Of a stretch of DNA of 64,000 nt, positions 8,810 to 17,861 are shown in pieces (position 1 is the stretch's first letter; every line of letters starts with the position of its first letter). The notes beneath the pieces are model-generated. The model had not been told where the DNA came from. It searched no databases and worked only from the letters and a program-made list of their open reading frames with translations. The position numbers and the translations under genes were made by a program. The DNA is from a virus. Where the stretch lies: positions 1 through 64,000 of IMG/VR virus record IMGVR_UViG_3300027734_000055; one strand, given 5' to 3'.

Positions 8810-9727
8810 ATGTTTGGTAATTCTGCGTTTGCTCAAGTACCTTTTGCTTCTTTACCGTCTACAGGCGGAGCAGCGTTTTTTGCGGATGTAACTGAAAATA
8901 TTAATTTAGCCGATGCAAATACTCAGGTATGGAGTTTTACACAAAGTATTACTGAAAATGTGTTGATGGGTGATTTAAGTTCATTTGGCGGTATTTTTAT
9001 TCAGACCATTAATGAGCTTATAGGGGTAGATGACACAAACACTCAAGCATTTGATTTCTTACAAGACATTACAGAAGACCAAACGTTAGATAACGCACAA
9101 GAAATAACAGCAGGATTTGCACAAAGTGTTACTGAGAATATAGAAGTTAATGAAGACCTTGTAACATATTTTGCAGCTTTAGATTCTATTACAGAAAACG
9201 CAGATTTAAATGATGTAAGAACTATAAGTGCTCAGTTTGATACAAGTAGAACTGAAAATGTAAATTTAAATGATACACCAAGTATTACAGCGCAGTTTGC
9301 AGTGTCTAGAACTGAAAATATAGATGTAGCAGATCTAAATAGTATTACAGCTCAATTTGTGGTTAATAAGGCTGAGGCAGTAACAATAGCTGATGCAGCG
9401 ACAGCAACTAATATATTTACATTTACGATTTCTGAACCTATTACATCAGTTATTTCAAATCAATCTATATCAGCTCAGTTTGTAGTAGTAGATGTAGAAA
9501 ATGTAAACATGAATGATTTGTCTACCCAACAATCTAATTACTTACAAAGTATTACTGAGGCAATCACTTTACTAGATGTATTATGTTATAACGGTTGGTT
9601 TAGAATTGATGATAGTCAGTTTGCTGGATGGACTGCAATAACAACTCCTAGTGGCGTATGGGTAGATATAAACAATGCTCAAACACCTGGTTGGGACACA
9701 ATTGATACATCACAGCCTTGTAGTTAA
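8810..9727 (+). CDS. Tail protein made of ~11 tandem 20-residue repeats
   Basis: 305 aa. From about residue 28 the sequence repeats with a nearly strict 20-residue period: each unit starts T-E-N/x-(I/V)-x-(L/V)-x-D and ends with a strand like SITAQFAVSR. I count about 11 units to ~residue 250. The last ~50 residues form a Trp-rich domain (YNGWFRIDDSQFAGW ... PGWDTID). The regular period suggests a beta-solenoid or stacked-sandwich shaft with a C-terminal tip. I do not recognise a named family. Confidence 0.7.
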   Translation: MFGNSAFAQVPFASLPSTGGAAFFADVTENINLADANTQVWSFTQSITENVLMGDLSSFGGIFIQTINELIGVDDTNTQAFDFLQDITEDQTLDNAQEITAGFAQSVTENIEVNEDLVTYFAALDSITENADLNDVRTISAQFDTSRTENVNLNDTPSITAQFAVSRTENIDVADLNSITAQFVVNKAEAVTIADAATATNIFTFTISEPITSVISNQSISAQFVVVDVENVNMNDLSTQQSNYLQSITEAITLLDVLCYNGWFRIDDSQFAGWTAITTPSGVWVDINNAQTPGWDTIDTSQPCS

Positions 9728-9762
9728 GGTATAATACGAATAACTAAAATAAAGGATTTATT

Positions 9763-10803
9763 ATGGCAAGCACCTATTCACCACTTAAAATAGAACTTAT
9801 TGGTACAGGCGACCAGTCGGGTACCTGGGGTACTACTACAAATACTAATTTAGGTACGGCGATTGAAGAAGCAATCACAGGTACAGCTGATGTTTCTTTC
9901 TCAAGTGCTGACGTTACTTTAACCTTTACTAATACTAATACTTCTCAAACGGCTCGTAACTTACGTTTAAATTTAATAGGTACTGTATCAGCTGTTCAAA
10001 ACTTAATTGTCCCAGCGATTGAAAAGCAATACATTGTTAATAACACTTTAGCTTATAATATTACAGTTAAGAACTCAACCGGTACCGGTGTAGCTGTGCC
10101 TGCTGGTAAATCGATGATTGTATTTAATACAGGGTCAAACGTAGTAGATGTTATTACAGCTTTAGGTGCGGGTACAGTACTTCCAGTAGTAAACGGCGGT
10201 ACAGGTGTTACAACATCAACAGGTACAGGTAATACTGTTCTTTCAACATCACCTACTTTAGTCACACCTATTTTAGGAACTCCGCAATCAGGTACACTTA
10301 CAAGTTGTACAGGTCTTCCACTAACAACAGGCGTAACAGGAACTCTTCCAGTAGCCAACGGTGGTACAGGCGTTACTTCTTCAACAGGAACAGGCAGTAC
10401 AGTTTTATCAGCATCTCCTACATTTACAGGAACTTTAAGTGCAGCAACAATAAGTGCTTCAGGGTCAATATCAGATTCTAAAGGTGATGTTAGATCAGCG
10501 CCTATTCAGTCAAAAACATCTGCATATGTACTAACTTCTACTGATGCTGGACAAACAATATCTATCACTACTGGCGGGGTAACAGTTAATGCATCAATAT
10601 TTAGTGCGGGGGATTTAGTTTCTATATTTAATAACTCAGGCTCATCACAAACAATTACACAAGGTACTAGTGTTACATTAAGACTCGGCGGCACAGCTGC
10701 AACAGGAAATAGGACATTAGCTCAATATGGTGTAGCTACTTTATTATGTATTGTAGGAGGCGCAACTCCAACTTTTGTTTGTTCAGGTGCAGGACTAACA
10801 TAA
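9763..10803 (+). CDS. Tail fibre with NGGTG repeats (346 aa)
   Basis: The N-terminal ~130 residues are a globular attachment-type domain (STYSPLKIELIGTGDQSGTWG, a pattern seen at the start of many phage fibres). A repeat block follows (LPVVNGGTGVTTSTGTG, TSPTLVTPILGTP, GVTGTLPVANGGTG) that nearly duplicates residues ~760-820 of the 977-aa fibre. The C-terminal domain is beta-rich. AAAGGA lies at the usual distance from the start. It overlaps the next start by one base. Confidence 0.8.
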   Translation: MASTYSPLKIELIGTGDQSGTWGTTTNTNLGTAIEEAITGTADVSFSSADVTLTFTNTNTSQTARNLRLNLIGTVSAVQNLIVPAIEKQYIVNNTLAYNITVKNSTGTGVAVPAGKSMIVFNTGSNVVDVITALGAGTVLPVVNGGTGVTTSTGTGNTVLSTSPTLVTPILGTPQSGTLTSCTGLPLTTGVTGTLPVANGGTGVTSSTGTGSTVLSASPTFTGTLSAATISASGSISDSKGDVRSAPIQSKTSAYVLTSTDAGQTISITTGGVTVNASIFSAGDLVSIFNNSGSSQTITQGTSVTLRLGGTAATGNRTLAQYGVATLLCIVGGATPTFVCSGAGLT

Positions 10804-11720
10804 TGTCTTTATTGCAAGCACTAATCGCATCTTCTCAAACAAGAATACCACTTTCTGTTACTTTAGCTTCTAATACAGCTAATTACTCATTAGATATATC
10901 TACTATATCCGGATATATTGCTACTATTTCAGATATTACTATTACTGTAAATAGCGGAGTGTACGTATATTCAACAACTACCGCTGGCTACGGTATGAAT
11001 TTAACTGGCGGCACAGCAGGCGACACACTTACTATAGTAAATAACGGATTTATTATAGGCCAAGGCGGTCAAGGTGCTAGTTATCCGGCTGCAACAGGAA
11101 ATGGTAACCCTGGGGGACCTGCTCTTAATATACCCATAAGTGCTACAATTAATAATACTAATGGCGGGGCTTTCATAGCTGGTGGTGGAGGTGGTGGAGC
11201 TGCTTGGATATCATCTTCAGTAGTCAATGGTGGAGGTGGAGGCGGTGCTGGTGGAGGTGCTGGCGGAGATGGCAATAATCAGGCTGGAACGACAGTAACT
11301 GGAGGTGCTGGTGGTGGACTAGGTGCATCAGGCAGTGCTGGAGCTTCAGGTACAAGTGGCCAACCTGGTGGGGGTGCTGGTGGTGGTGGTGGTAGAATAT
11401 TACCTGGTACAGGAGGTTCTGGTGGAACATCTTCATCTATTCTTGCTCCTGGACAAGGTGGTGGTGCAGGTGGTGGTGGTGAAGGTGGTGGCGGTAATAC
11501 TGGTGGTGCTGGCGGATCAGCAAATGGTGCAGGAAATCCTCCATCTAATCCTTTCTACTCATCTGCTGGCGGAGGCGGCTGGGGAGCTTCTGGCGGTTCT
11601 ACTAGTGGCGCTGGTACAGGCGGTTCTGGTGGAAGCGGGGGTAAAGCCGTTAACCTTAATGGTAATTCAGTAACTTGGGTATCAGGTGATACTTCTAGAA
11701 TATATGGCGCAGTATCATAA
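10803..11720 (+). CDS. Glycine-rich adhesin-like protein, paralogue B (305 aa)
   Basis: The start is placed at 10803 (MSLLQALIASSQ), overlapping the fibre stop (TAATG). Apart from its own first ~15 residues it parallels the 7432-8466 protein: LSVTLASNTANYSL, TTAGYGMNLTGG, GQGGQGASYPAATG, a poly-glycine tract, and the cap KAVNLNGNSVTW. It lacks the longer N-terminal segment of paralogue A. The likely role is a second host-binding tip; the pair looks like a gene duplication. Confidence 0.75.
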   Translation: MSLLQALIASSQTRIPLSVTLASNTANYSLDISTISGYIATISDITITVNSGVYVYSTTTAGYGMNLTGGTAGDTLTIVNNGFIIGQGGQGASYPAATGNGNPGGPALNIPISATINNTNGGAFIAGGGGGGAAWISSSVVNGGGGGGAGGGAGGDGNNQAGTTVTGGAGGGLGASGSAGASGTSGQPGGGAGGGGGRILPGTGGSGGTSSSILAPGQGGGAGGGGEGGGGNTGGAGGSANGAGNPPSNPFYSSAGGGGWGASGGSTSGAGTGGSGGSGGKAVNLNGNSVTWVSGDTSRIYGAVS

Positions 11721-11992
11721 TGAATATGGAAAAAATTACAAGCATGTTGTTCCCAGTGATAGTCTCGGCTATTGCTTGGTTACTTACTTCAATGGCGTCT
11801 ATACAAGCAGACCTCATCAGCATCAAATCTAAAATGCCTAACCTTATTACAGAACAAGGTGTGCCAACTGATAGTCCTATATCTGCTGAAGCTAGAGCTA
11901 AATTAAAAGAAGAATTAAAAGTGCAGATGGGCGAACTTAATGTACGTATTAGAATTTTAGAAGAACATGATATGCAAAGAAAGGGTAAATAA
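11720..11992 (+). CDS. Membrane-anchored coiled-coil protein of lysis cassette (90 aa)
   Basis: One N-terminal transmembrane segment (about residues 8-27, LFPVIVSAIAWLLTSMASI) is followed by a charged helical region with coiled-coil character (AEARAKLKEELKVQMGELNVRIRILEEH). It is the first gene of a tightly overlapped run with the holin and endolysin, so it could be a holin partner or an i-spanin-like protein. No lipoprotein or known spanin signature is seen, so the exact role is open. Confidence 0.6.
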   Translation: MNMEKITSMLFPVIVSAIAWLLTSMASIQADLISIKSKMPNLITEQGVPTDSPISAEARAKLKEELKVQMGELNVRIRILEEHDMQRKGK

Positions 11993-12477
11993 TGTTTAGT
12001 ATATTAAGCTCCATATTAGGTTTTGCTACTGCAGGTTTACCTAGCATATTAGGATTCTTTCAACAAAAAGGAGATCAAGCTCATGAACGTGAAATGGCAA
12101 GATTACAAAACGAGCAAGCTATGGCTATGGCTCAACAAGGTTTTCAATCACAAGAAAAAGTAGCAGCTATTGAATTGGAGGGTACTTATGCAGAAACATT
12201 CGCACAAGAAAGACAAGCACTTTATGAACATGATGCTAAATTGGTTCACGATGCAGCCCCATGGGTTAGAACTCTTAATGCAGCTGTCCGTCCTATTGTT
12301 GCTTTCACTTTTGTAGGACTACTTATATTTGTAGATGTAGCAGGTTTTATTTGGGCTGTACAAACTGTAGGGTTTAGTCGAGAGTCTATGGATGTTATAT
12401 TTTCATCAGATGAAATGGCTATTGTGGGTTCTATTATTGGCTTCTATTTTGGAGCTAGAACTTGGGAAAAGAAATAA
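11992..12477 (+). CDS. Holin, GTA-type three-transmembrane family (161 aa)
   Basis: The N-terminal hydrophobic stretch (ILSSILGFATAGLPSILGFF) is followed by an amphipathic Gln/Glu-rich helix and then DAAPWVRTLNAAVRPIVAFTFVGLLIFVDVAGFIW and a last hydrophobic helix (IVGSIIGFYFGARTWEKK). The W-x-R-x-L-x3-x-RP motif before the second segment and the F-x-FG-x-R-x-W ending fit the 3-TM holins associated with phages and gene-transfer agents. It abuts the endolysin gene, as in lysis cassettes. It would permeabilise the inner membrane at lysis. Confidence 0.75.
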   Translation: MFSILSSILGFATAGLPSILGFFQQKGDQAHEREMARLQNEQAMAMAQQGFQSQEKVAAIELEGTYAETFAQERQALYEHDAKLVHDAAPWVRTLNAAVRPIVAFTFVGLLIFVDVAGFIWAVQTVGFSRESMDVIFSSDEMAIVGSIIGFYFGARTWEKK

Positions 12478-12927
12478 GTGAATGTATCAAAAGCTGGCAT
12501 CGCTCTTATTAAACATCACGAAGGCGTGCGTAGTCGTCCCTATCGTTGCCCTGCAAACTTGTGGACTGTTGGTGTGGGTCACCTTATCGGGAATGGCAAA
12601 TTGTTGCCTGATTCTTATAACAGAACTTTTTCGGAAGAAGAAATAGATGGGCTTCTTAAATCAGACTTACGACGCTTCGAGCTTGGAATATCTAAGATGT
12701 TACCTAACGTGCCTCTTCGACAATGTGAATTTGATTGCCTTGTATCTTTTGCCTTTAATCTTGGCTTGGGTACATTTCAACGATCAACACTCCGTCAAGC
12801 GCTTCTTCGTGGGGATAAGAAAAAAGCTATGGAATCATTAATAAAATATTGTCGTGCAAGCGGTAAAATACTGAAAGGTCTGCAAACTCGCAGATTGGAT
12901 GAGAAAGCACTCTTTGAAGGTAAATAA
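12478..12927 (+). CDS. Endolysin, glycoside hydrolase 24 lysozyme
   Basis: 149 aa with a GTG start directly after the holin stop. The catalytic pattern E-8aa-C-5aa-T of phage lysozymes is present: E15 in KHHEG, C24, and T30 in LWTVGVGH; phage P21-type enzymes likewise have Cys where T4 lysozyme has Asp. The C-terminal lysozyme fold motif (FDCLVSFAFNLGLGTF) and the ending LKGLQTRRLDEKALFEG also fit. It cleaves the MurNAc-GlcNAc bond. No signal-anchor sequence is seen, so export should depend on the holin. Confidence 0.9.
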   Translation: MNVSKAGIALIKHHEGVRSRPYRCPANLWTVGVGHLIGNGKLLPDSYNRTFSEEEIDGLLKSDLRRFELGISKMLPNVPLRQCEFDCLVSFAFNLGLGTFQRSTLRQALLRGDKKKAMESLIKYCRASGKILKGLQTRRLDEKALFEGK

Positions 12928-14927
12928 TGGCACTAAGTAAATTAGTATTTAAACCAGGAGTTAATCGAGATCAGACTAATTACGCCTCTGAAGGTGGATG
13001 GTATGAAACTCAGCTTGTCCGATTTAGATCAGGGTTCCCAGAAAAGTTTGGCGGTTGGACTGTATCTAACATTACACCCTATACAGATTCTGCCCGTTCT
13101 ATATTTAGTTGGTCTACAACTGATGGATCTAACTTAATAGGTATTGGTACTAACTCAAGAGTATATGTAGGTTCAGGTACAACACTTTATGATATTACTC
13201 CTATCTATGCAACTTATACGCATTCAACAACACCTAGTACAGATAATTGTATAGGTACAACTAATGCTTCTAAAACTGTAACTGTTACTATTACAGGACA
13301 TGGTGCTACAACAGGAACTTATGTAACATTTAGTGGTATTGTAGGTACAGGATCTCCACAAAAAATTGGTGGTATTCCAATTACTGAAATGAATACAACA
13401 GTGCAAGTGACAGTTATAGATGCTAATGTATTTACATTTGAGGCGACTACTACTGCAACATCTACAACAACAGCACAAGGTGGTACTGCAATCACTGCGG
13501 TTGTTTATATGCCAGCAGGATATCCTATTACTACAGCAGGTTATGGTTGGGGTACTTCTACATGGGGTCGTGATACTTGGGGTTCTGGTTCTACACTTCC
13601 TGTATTCCAGCCAGCTAGACTTATTTTTATGGATAAGTTTAATAATGATTTACTATTTAATACTCAGTACGATACTGTATCAGGTGCAGGTGGCGATATT
13701 TATTACTGGGCTTTCGACCCGTCATTTGGTACACGAGCTGTATTATTAAGTTCTGTATCTGGTGCTGTAGCCGTACCTCAAAAAGTAGGTAAAATTTTAT
13801 TTGCCCCACAAGGTTTCTTATTTGCATTAGGGTGCACTAATTATGATCCGATAGCTTCTCCACCTGATTATTTAGGTACTTATGATCCATTACTTATTCG
13901 TTGGTCTAACGTTGATCCTGATATTGGTCCTGAGCCTGAAAATTGGCAACCTACTTTAACTAATACTTCTGGGTTCTTACGACTACAGTCAGGCTCACGA
14001 ATTGTTAGTGCAATTAATACCAGACAAGAAACACTAGTATTTACTAATACATCACTTACTTCTATTCAATATTTAGGTACGGCAGAAGTATTTGGATTGC
14101 AAGAGTTATCTCATAACATATCTATCATTGGAGCTAACGCCGTTGTAGGTTCTAATAATATTACTTATTGGATGGGCCGAGATAGATTCTATACTTATTC
14201 TGGTCGTGTAGATACATTACCTTGCACATTAAGACAATATATATTTACTGATATTAACTATACACAAAGTGCGCTTATATTTGCAGGAGTTAACAATAAG
14301 TTTACAGAGATTATTTGGTTCTATCCTTCAGCTGGCTCAGATGAGATTGATCGTTATGTTGTATTTAATTATCTTGAGAACATTTGGTATTATGGCAATT
14401 TAGAAAGAACTGCATGGATTGATTCTGGCGTATTTAATAACCCTATTGGATTAGCTAGTGATATTAATGGTGATGGCTGGGTATATCAACAGGAAAATGG
14501 TACAGATGATGGTCAACCTTTAGGCGCTCCTCCACTTCCTATTACTGCGTTTATTCAGTCAGCGGATATAGATATTAGTGACGGTGATAAATACATGTTA
14601 ATTCGTCGTGTAATTCCAGATATCAACTTCAGAGGGTCTGAAACTACTAATCCAGTAACAGGTGCTACTATAGTTCCCGAAGCTGATATTACTGTAGGTG
14701 TGCGTAATTTCCCCGGTGCTGCAAATTCTACAACAAATGCTGAAGGTCAAACAACAGATGCTACCATTGTAACTGCTACTGCTACAATAGATCAATATAC
14801 GAATCAAGTATTTATTAGAGCCCGTGGCCGTCAAATGAATTTTAGTATTAGTTCAGATACAGTAGGTACACAATGGCAACTAGGCCTACCTAGAGTTGAT
14901 GGACGCCCAGACGGAACGAGAAACTAA
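12927..14927 (+). CDS. Tail nozzle / DNA-stabilisation protein, P22 gp10-like (666 aa)
   Basis: The N-terminus MALSKLVFKPGVNRDQTNYASEGGWYETQLVRFRSGFPEKFGGW is characteristic of the packaged-DNA stabilisation/nozzle proteins of short-tailed phages. Further features are SIFSWSTTDGSNLIGIGTN, a beta-propeller-like central part (IIWFYPSAGSDEIDRYVVFNY) and RARGRQMNFSISS near the C-terminus. The complex closes the tail tube below the adaptor ring. It overlaps both neighbours by one base (TAATG). Confidence 0.85.
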   Translation: MALSKLVFKPGVNRDQTNYASEGGWYETQLVRFRSGFPEKFGGWTVSNITPYTDSARSIFSWSTTDGSNLIGIGTNSRVYVGSGTTLYDITPIYATYTHSTTPSTDNCIGTTNASKTVTVTITGHGATTGTYVTFSGIVGTGSPQKIGGIPITEMNTTVQVTVIDANVFTFEATTTATSTTTAQGGTAITAVVYMPAGYPITTAGYGWGTSTWGRDTWGSGSTLPVFQPARLIFMDKFNNDLLFNTQYDTVSGAGGDIYYWAFDPSFGTRAVLLSSVSGAVAVPQKVGKILFAPQGFLFALGCTNYDPIASPPDYLGTYDPLLIRWSNVDPDIGPEPENWQPTLTNTSGFLRLQSGSRIVSAINTRQETLVFTNTSLTSIQYLGTAEVFGLQELSHNISIIGANAVVGSNNITYWMGRDRFYTYSGRVDTLPCTLRQYIFTDINYTQSALIFAGVNNKFTEIIWFYPSAGSDEIDRYVVFNYLENIWYYGNLERTAWIDSGVFNNPIGLASDINGDGWVYQQENGTDDGQPLGAPPLPITAFIQSADIDISDGDKYMLIRRVIPDINFRGSETTNPVTGATIVPEADITVGVRNFPGAANSTTNAEGQTTDATIVTATATIDQYTNQVFIRARGRQMNFSISSDTVGTQWQLGLPRVDGRPDGTRN

Positions 14928-15223
14928 TGGCTAACATAATAAAAACAAAAGCGCCTAACTTACCTATACCTACAATTGCGTATAGCCAAACATATCAAGA
15001 ATCATTTAGTAATGCACAACGTCTTTATTTTAATACGCTTGATGCAGCTAACGGGCAAACAATTGACGCAGTAAATACTTTATCAACACCCAGTGCAGGG
15101 ATTACAGCAGCTCGTCCAAGTACAGGTTTACAAGTAGGACAGTTTTATTTTGATACTACTATAAATAGACCCATTTGGTGGACTGGAAGTAATTGGATAA
15201 ATGCTGCAGGAACCGTAGTATAA
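14927..15223 (+). CDS. Small virion-region protein (98 aa)
   Basis: The start overlaps the nozzle stop by one base. The C-terminal half (RPSTGLQVGQFYFDTTINRPIWWTGSNWINAAGTVV) is a short beta motif often found on phage fibre or tip proteins, where QFYFDTTIN-x-P-I-W-W-x-G forms a hairpin. The N-terminal half is helical. It is probably a minor tail component; the precise role is unknown. Confidence 0.65.
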   Translation: MANIIKTKAPNLPIPTIAYSQTYQESFSNAQRLYFNTLDAANGQTIDAVNTLSTPSAGITAARPSTGLQVGQFYFDTTINRPIWWTGSNWINAAGTVV

Positions 15224-15270
15224 GGCTTAGAAACATGATATTATTAGCACATATTTAAGGACTTTCAATT

Positions 15271-17451
15271 ATGACAACATCCCACACAGCTCAAGGTTTA
15301 GCTTCTCTAGGTCGTAACGGCGACTCAATGCTCGTTCATATGAGTCCTCACGAGGTTGCAGGACTTAATTATCTTGCAAAAAAACAAGGCACTAAACTTA
15401 CTGTTAACCCAGATACAGGCCTTCCAGAAGCGTTTAGTCTAGGCGGGTTCTTTAGTTCATTATTACCTACTTTAGTAGGTGGCGCTTTTGGATTTGGTGC
15501 AGCCCCTTTATGGGCAGGTATAGCAGCGGGAGCGGCAACAGGAGCTGTAACTAATAAAAAGAACCCATTGATGGGGGCTTTAATGGGGGGACTAGGCGGT
15601 TATGGAGGTATGGGTATCGGTGACGCCCTATCTAAAACTATGGCTATTACTAGCCCTGCTTCAATAGCTTCTCCTGCAGCACAATCAGCTGTATCGGGTA
15701 TAGGACCAGGTGCAATAGGCACTACAGGAGAAATAGGTGGTGCTAATTTAATTGGTAGTGGTATTGCTGGGGGTACAGCAGGAACTAATGCTGCTGCGTC
15801 AAATATTTTTGGGGCGATGAAGAATTCAGGTGTTAATATAGCTGATCCTATAGCACAAGACGCTGCTAAAAATGCGCTACAATCAATTCCTAAAACATCA
15901 AACTTTTCTGGTATAAATATGGATCCTACTTCTAAGTTCTTGGAGCCAACAGTATTCGACCAAGGTTATGGCGCTTCTATAGCCCAGCCTAGTGGTACTG
16001 CGGGCGGATCTACATTAATAGGTGAAGCTAGAAATTTAGGTAATAGTGCATTATCAAACCAAAGCCCTCTTATTGCAGGAGCGATGTCAAGTTCACCTAC
16101 TCCAGGATTTGGAGAAACATTCATAGATCAATTAGGTGGTAATAGTGCTGCCATGAAAAAATTAGGTCTTCCATTAGGTGGGGCTGTATTAGGCGGACTA
16201 GAACCTTCTGATATTTATGGTAATCCTATTAAGCCAAAAGAAGATAAATACGATCCATACGCTACATTAAATTTAAGTAATGATACAGGTCTTCGGTTAG
16301 TTGCTAAAGGTGGCTATATTGATGGATATGCAGTAGGTGGAGTAGTATCTAATCCTTCAGTAGGTGGAGGTATTTCCGATTTATATAACAGACCTGAAGG
16401 TCAAGCCACTGAAACAATTTCAGAAGACGGTTATGGTATTGGTAGATTAAATACTTTAGCTGGGCAAGAGGCATTAAATAATGCTAAGACTTTAGGCTAT
16501 GCAATGGGCGGTCCGGTAAGTTTTGCTGATGGTGGTGACGCTATGAAATTACAAGATGAAATTACACCTATTGATCAAAGTATGGGATTAGGTAATCTAA
16601 GTGCTACTGTGCCTCCTCCTGCAGGACAAGCAATGCAAGCTAACCAAGTTCAAAATACAGCGTCAGCGTTATCAGATACAGCAAGTTCAGAAGGTAGTAT
16701 TGTTGCCCAAGTAGCAAACAATTTAAGAAACGATCCTAACTACCAACCAAAGAATCCTATTGAAGCTGCTATCGTAAAACAAATGAAAGGTACTGAGCCT
16801 ACAGACCAAGGAAAACAAGCACAAGGTTTGGGTTCGATTGCGCCTAGCCAACCTATGGCACCAAGTTATAATCCGTCAGTTGCTATGGGCCCAACATATT
16901 ATGCTGGCATGAATGCACCTCGTGGATTTGCTGATGGTGGCGATGTAGCTAGTGGCGATTTATCTGCAGAAAGCGCGGCTGACTTAGTAGCATTCCAAAT
17001 GGCTCAAGCTAATAATCCTTCAGGTTTATATGGCGCTAATAGTCAAGGTTATGGTATTACTGCACCAACAAGAAATCCTACTGTTCCTTCATATAGTGTT
17101 TCTCCAGAAATGCAAAGATCCATGGCGATGAGAGATTTAGAGAGACAAAGATTAGAAGCTCTTGTTGCACCCTCATATAGACCAAGAGGTTATGCGCATG
17201 GCGGTTACTTAGATGGCGCTGGTGATGGTATGTCTGACTCAATACCTGCTACAATAGAAGGTAAACAGCCAGCACGTTTAGCAGACGGTGAATTCGTAGT
17301 ACCAGCAGATGTTGTAAGTCATTTAGGTAATGGTTCATCTAAGGCAGGGTCAAAGAGACTTTATGCTATGTTAGACAAAGTAAGAAAAGCTAGAACAGGT
17401 CATACTAAACAAGGTAAAGAAATTAATCCTAGTAAATACATGCCTGCATGA
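15271..17451 (+). CDS. Large internal virion (ejection) protein (726 aa)
   Basis: Starts MTTSHTAQGLASLGRNGDSMLVHMSPHEVAGL. It contains a Gly/Ala-rich hydrophobic stretch at ~55-115 (FFSSLLPTLVGGAFGFGAAPLWAGIAAGAATGAV) able to insert into membranes, a low-complexity middle, and a conserved C-terminal region (DGMSDSIPATIEGKQPARLADGEFVVPADVVSHLGNG). This design is common to uncharacterised podovirus-like ejection proteins of aquatic phages. It lies at the head of four genes for internal proteins. The role in DNA ejection is inferred from context. Confidence 0.65.
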   Translation: MTTSHTAQGLASLGRNGDSMLVHMSPHEVAGLNYLAKKQGTKLTVNPDTGLPEAFSLGGFFSSLLPTLVGGAFGFGAAPLWAGIAAGAATGAVTNKKNPLMGALMGGLGGYGGMGIGDALSKTMAITSPASIASPAAQSAVSGIGPGAIGTTGEIGGANLIGSGIAGGTAGTNAAASNIFGAMKNSGVNIADPIAQDAAKNALQSIPKTSNFSGINMDPTSKFLEPTVFDQGYGASIAQPSGTAGGSTLIGEARNLGNSALSNQSPLIAGAMSSSPTPGFGETFIDQLGGNSAAMKKLGLPLGGAVLGGLEPSDIYGNPIKPKEDKYDPYATLNLSNDTGLRLVAKGGYIDGYAVGGVVSNPSVGGGISDLYNRPEGQATETISEDGYGIGRLNTLAGQEALNNAKTLGYAMGGPVSFADGGDAMKLQDEITPIDQSMGLGNLSATVPPPAGQAMQANQVQNTASALSDTASSEGSIVAQVANNLRNDPNYQPKNPIEAAIVKQMKGTEPTDQGKQAQGLGSIAPSQPMAPSYNPSVAMGPTYYAGMNAPRGFADGGDVASGDLSAESAADLVAFQMAQANNPSGLYGANSQGYGITAPTRNPTVPSYSVSPEMQRSMAMRDLERQRLEALVAPSYRPRGYAHGGYLDGAGDGMSDSIPATIEGKQPARLADGEFVVPADVVSHLGNGSSKAGSKRLYAMLDKVRKARTGHTKQGKEINPSKYMPA

Positions 17452-17861
17452 ACATCGTACAAATCGTAGCGCCCAATAACATATATAATGTTTGGGAAGA
17501 TGTAAAAGAATATTTAAATGCTTCTATTAATGTAAGCGGCGGGGATTTTACTTTAGACCAATTAAAATTAATATTGGCTAGAGGTGAACAAACATTATTA
17601 GTATCTGTTGATGAAAAAGGCATACTTAATGGCGCGATGACTGTAGAGTTTTCTAATCGTCCTAATAACCGAGTGATGTTTATTACAGCATTAGGTGGAA
17701 ATGGTATAGTAAATAAAGACACATTCGACCAAGTAGAATCATGGGCTAGAATGCAAGGTGCAACAAAAGTAAGTGCATGGGCACAAGAAGCGCAAGCAAG
17801 GTTGTACAAAATCAAATCAAATTTTAATACTGTAAGATACGTTGTGGAGAAAGATTTATGA
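17448..17861 (+). CDS. GNAT-like small protein among internal virion genes (137 aa)
   Basis: A short alpha/beta protein with alternating strands and helices (TLLVSVDEKGILNGAMTVEF ... RVMFITALGGNGI ... FDQVESWARMQGATKVSAWA) resembling a GNAT acetyltransferase fold. A clear acetyl-CoA binding R/Q-x-x-G-x-G/A is not seen, so it may be a non-enzymatic fold relative. T7-like phages also carry a GNAT-like protein next to their internal core proteins. It overlaps both neighbours by 4 bases. Confidence 0.55.
   Translation: MNIVQIVAPNNIYNVWEDVKEYLNASINVSGGDFTLDQLKLILARGEQTLLVSVDEKGILNGAMTVEFSNRPNNRVMFITALGGNGIVNKDTFDQVESWARMQGATKVSAWAQEAQARLYKIKSNFNTVRYVVEKDL

Noticed and set aside
9730-9735. Perfect TATAAT between fibre genes
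   Set aside because: No -35 at 16-18 bases (CATCAC); nearest TTGATA is 22 bases upstream. The genes are in a continuous late operon, so it is not called as a promoter.
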